Position numbers and translations under genes: made by a program. A stretch of 14,849 bases of DNA from an uncultured Collinsella sp. (GTDB lineage: Bacteria; Actinomycetota; Coriobacteriia; Coriobacteriales; Coriobacteriaceae). The number at the start of each line of letters is the position of its first letter. Position 1 is the first letter of the stretch. Shown here one piece after another: positions 13,597-14,849 of the stretch. The DNA is taken from NCBI GenBank assembly GCA_900551555.1, contig URWC01000034.1, positions 1 to 14,849 on the forward strand, given 5' to 3'. Below the pieces are notes generated by a model. That model did no database searches, was not told the origin of the DNA, and saw only the letters and a program-made list of their open reading frames with translations.

Positions 13597-14849
13597 TGGC
13601 CGAAAAACTCGGCGTCTGCTGCTCGCCAGGAACGGAAGGTGGCGGGATCGACCTTTACGTGCGCTGCGGCGGGTACGTCGTACCATTTGACCGTGTAACC
13701 GGCGCCGTGAGAGCAAAAGACCGAATCGGGCGTGTTGGGCAGATCGGCCTCTGGCTCATAGGCGGCCGCCTCGATGACGCGCTCGGCATCATGGCAAGCC
13801 GCATAGCCGGCGAATTCCAGGTACAGGTGCCCGCGACCGCTTGTGTAGGCGGCCACCTCCAGCGCGTAATCCTGCACCTCGGATACCGGTACGCGACCCA
13901 CAAGCTTCGCCCGGTCGCCTGCCATCGTCGGCGGCTCGCACTCGGCACCCATGCGCGTGGCGTCTGACAACGCCCTGCCCACGCACTCCCCCGGCACCTC
14001 GAGATCAAAGCGATACCACGGCTCCAACAGCACCGCCGCGCCGGCCTCACGCGCCTGCATGAGCCCCTGGCGAATCGCGCGGTACGTGGCCTGACGAAAG
14101 TCGCCGCCCTCGGTGTGTTTGGCATGCGCGCGGCCACCCGTGAGCGTAATGCGCACATCGGTGATGGGCGAGCCGGTCAGCACGCCCAGGTGATCGCGCT
14201 CCATGGCGTTGGTGAGCGCCAAACGCTGCCAGTTAAGATCGAGCTCATCGGTCGAGGTCACGGTGCCAAACTGCACGCCCGAGCCCGCTGGCAACGGCTC
14301 CAGGCTCAGATGCACCTCGGCATAGTGGCGCAATGGCTCAAAGTGGCCCACGCCCTCGACCGGCTGCGAAATAGTCTCCTTATAGAGAATGCCGCCAGGC
14401 TCAAACTCGACCGCAAGGCCAAAACGATCGGCAAGCACGCGCTGTACGACCTCGAGTTGCACAGCGCCCATCAACTGCAAATGAATCTGCTCAAGATGAG
14501 TATTCCAGCTTACGCCGAGCATGGGGTCCTCGTCCGCCAACTCAGTCAGCGCTTTGAACACCGCGTGGACATCGTGTTCGCCCGGAAGCACCGTATAGGT
14601 GAGGACCGGCGCAATGACAGGCGCATCGCCCGCAGGCTCCGCGCCCAGGGCATCCCCCGGGCGAACGTGCGCAAGACCCGTCACGGCACAAATACCGCCA
14701 GCAGCAACTTCTTGGGCAAGCTCATACTTCTCGCCGTTATAGATGCGTACCTGATCGACCTTCTGCTCCCATGCCTCGGCGCCGGAACGTCCGGTCCTCA
14801 GATTCCAGAGTCTATAAAGGAAACTAAGGAACTTACTGAAGAAAATGAA
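13590..14849 (-). CDS. TetM-like ribosome-protection/EF-G-type factor (5' partial)
   Basis: The frame stays open to the window edge, so the GTPase domain is not seen; a GTG at 14684 is not the start. About 419 residues are visible. They include the end of domain II (KVDQVRIYNGEKYELA, then GGICAVTGLAHVRPGDALG), domain III (SWNTHLEQIHLQLMGAVQLEVVQ), domain IV (RITLTGGRAHAKHTEGGDFRQA) and domain V (EVAAYTSGRGHLYLEFAGY). The end, NTPDSVFCSHGAGYTVKW, belongs to the TetM/OtrA-like side of the family rather than classical EF-G. Such GTPases remove tetracycline from the ribosome, but this subgroup in Gram-positives is often not linked to resistance. The stop TGA lies inside a palindrome. The codons at the far edge are AT-rich and read as an odd hydrophobic stretch, so the last 40 bases are less trustworthy. 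Confidence 0.85.
   Translation of the reverse strand, partial: FIFFSKFLSFLYRLWNLRTGRSGAEAWEQKVDQVRIYNGEKYELAQEVAAGGICAVTGLAHVRPGDALGAEPAGDAPVIAPVLTYTVLPGEHDVHAVFKALTELADEDPMLGVSWNTHLEQIHLQLMGAVQLEVVQRVLADRFGLAVEFEPGGILYKETISQPVEGVGHFEPLRHYAEVHLSLEPLPAGSGVQFGTVTSTDELDLNWQRLALTNAMERDHLGVLTGSPITDVRITLTGGRAHAKHTEGGDFRQATYRAIRQGLMQAREAGAAVLLEPWYRFDLEVPGECVGRALSDATRMGAECEPPTMAGDRAKLVGRVPVSEVQDYALEVAAYTSGRGHLYLEFAGYAACHDAERVIEAAAYEPEADLPNTPDSVFCSHGAGYTVKWYDVPAAAHVKVDPATFRSWRAADAEFFGHM

Noticed and set aside
13590..14684. A complete short gene starting at GTG 14684
   Set aside because: The frame continues upstream to the window edge with residues that match domain II of TetM-like factors, so the gene is truncated by the window rather than starting here.

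Overview
The window is GC-rich and densely coded on both strands. The codon use, the protein families and a palindrome of the type TGTGACAAAGGGA..TCCCTTTGTCACA downstream of genes suggest a gut actinobacterium of the Coriobacteriia, most likely Collinsella. That placement rests on memory of these repeats and families, not on a search.

Layout, left to right. (1) 3-1156, plus strand: the end of a thiamine-salvage operon, namely the C-terminus of hydroxyethylthiazole kinase (ThiM), a small MTH1187/YkoF-type thiamine-binding protein, and thiamine-phosphate synthase (ThiE). The cistrons are 3 bp apart or overlap by 4 bp. (2) 1269-2138, minus strand: a patatin-like phospholipase, convergent with thiE across a perfect 14-bp hairpin. 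(3) 2139-2462: a 324-bp intergenic region with divergent promoter candidates. (4) 2463-6837, plus strand: two tandem paralogous cyclic-di-GMP proteins. The first is GGDEF-PAS-degenerate GGDEF-degenerate GGDEF-EAL; the second is GGDEF-PAS-degenerate GGDEF. A 13-bp perfect palindrome lies between them and a 19-bp hairpin follows. (5) 6949-7930: a flavodoxin-family iron-sulfur flavoprotein followed by an ArsC/Spx-fold protein whose catalytic cysteine position is serine. (6) 8017-9842: a CobW/G3E GTPase, a strong intrinsic terminator, then the tRNA methyltransferase TrmL. (7) 9872-13496, minus strand: an AAA-type ATPase followed by a UvrA paralogue that lacks the UvrB-binding domain, in one operon. 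(8) 13590-14849, minus strand: a TetM-like ribosome-protection/EF-G-type factor, cut by the window edge so that its GTPase domain is not visible.

How the genes work together. The thi genes make thiamine phosphate from salvaged or supplied moieties. The two c-di-GMP proteins could form a local signalling pair: one intact cyclase, and one protein with both an intact cyclase motif and an intact phosphodiesterase site, sharing the same PAS-containing architecture. The ATPase-UvrA2 operon and the TetM-like factor look like stress or antibiotic-tolerance functions. I found no tRNA, rRNA, CRISPR array, transposase or prophage gene. The most interesting parts are the c-di-GMP pair and the sites around it, the Ser-for-Cys ArsC-like protein, the ATPase-UvrA2 operon with its 20-bp-spaced promoter repeats, and palindromes that supply the stop codons of two unrelated genes.
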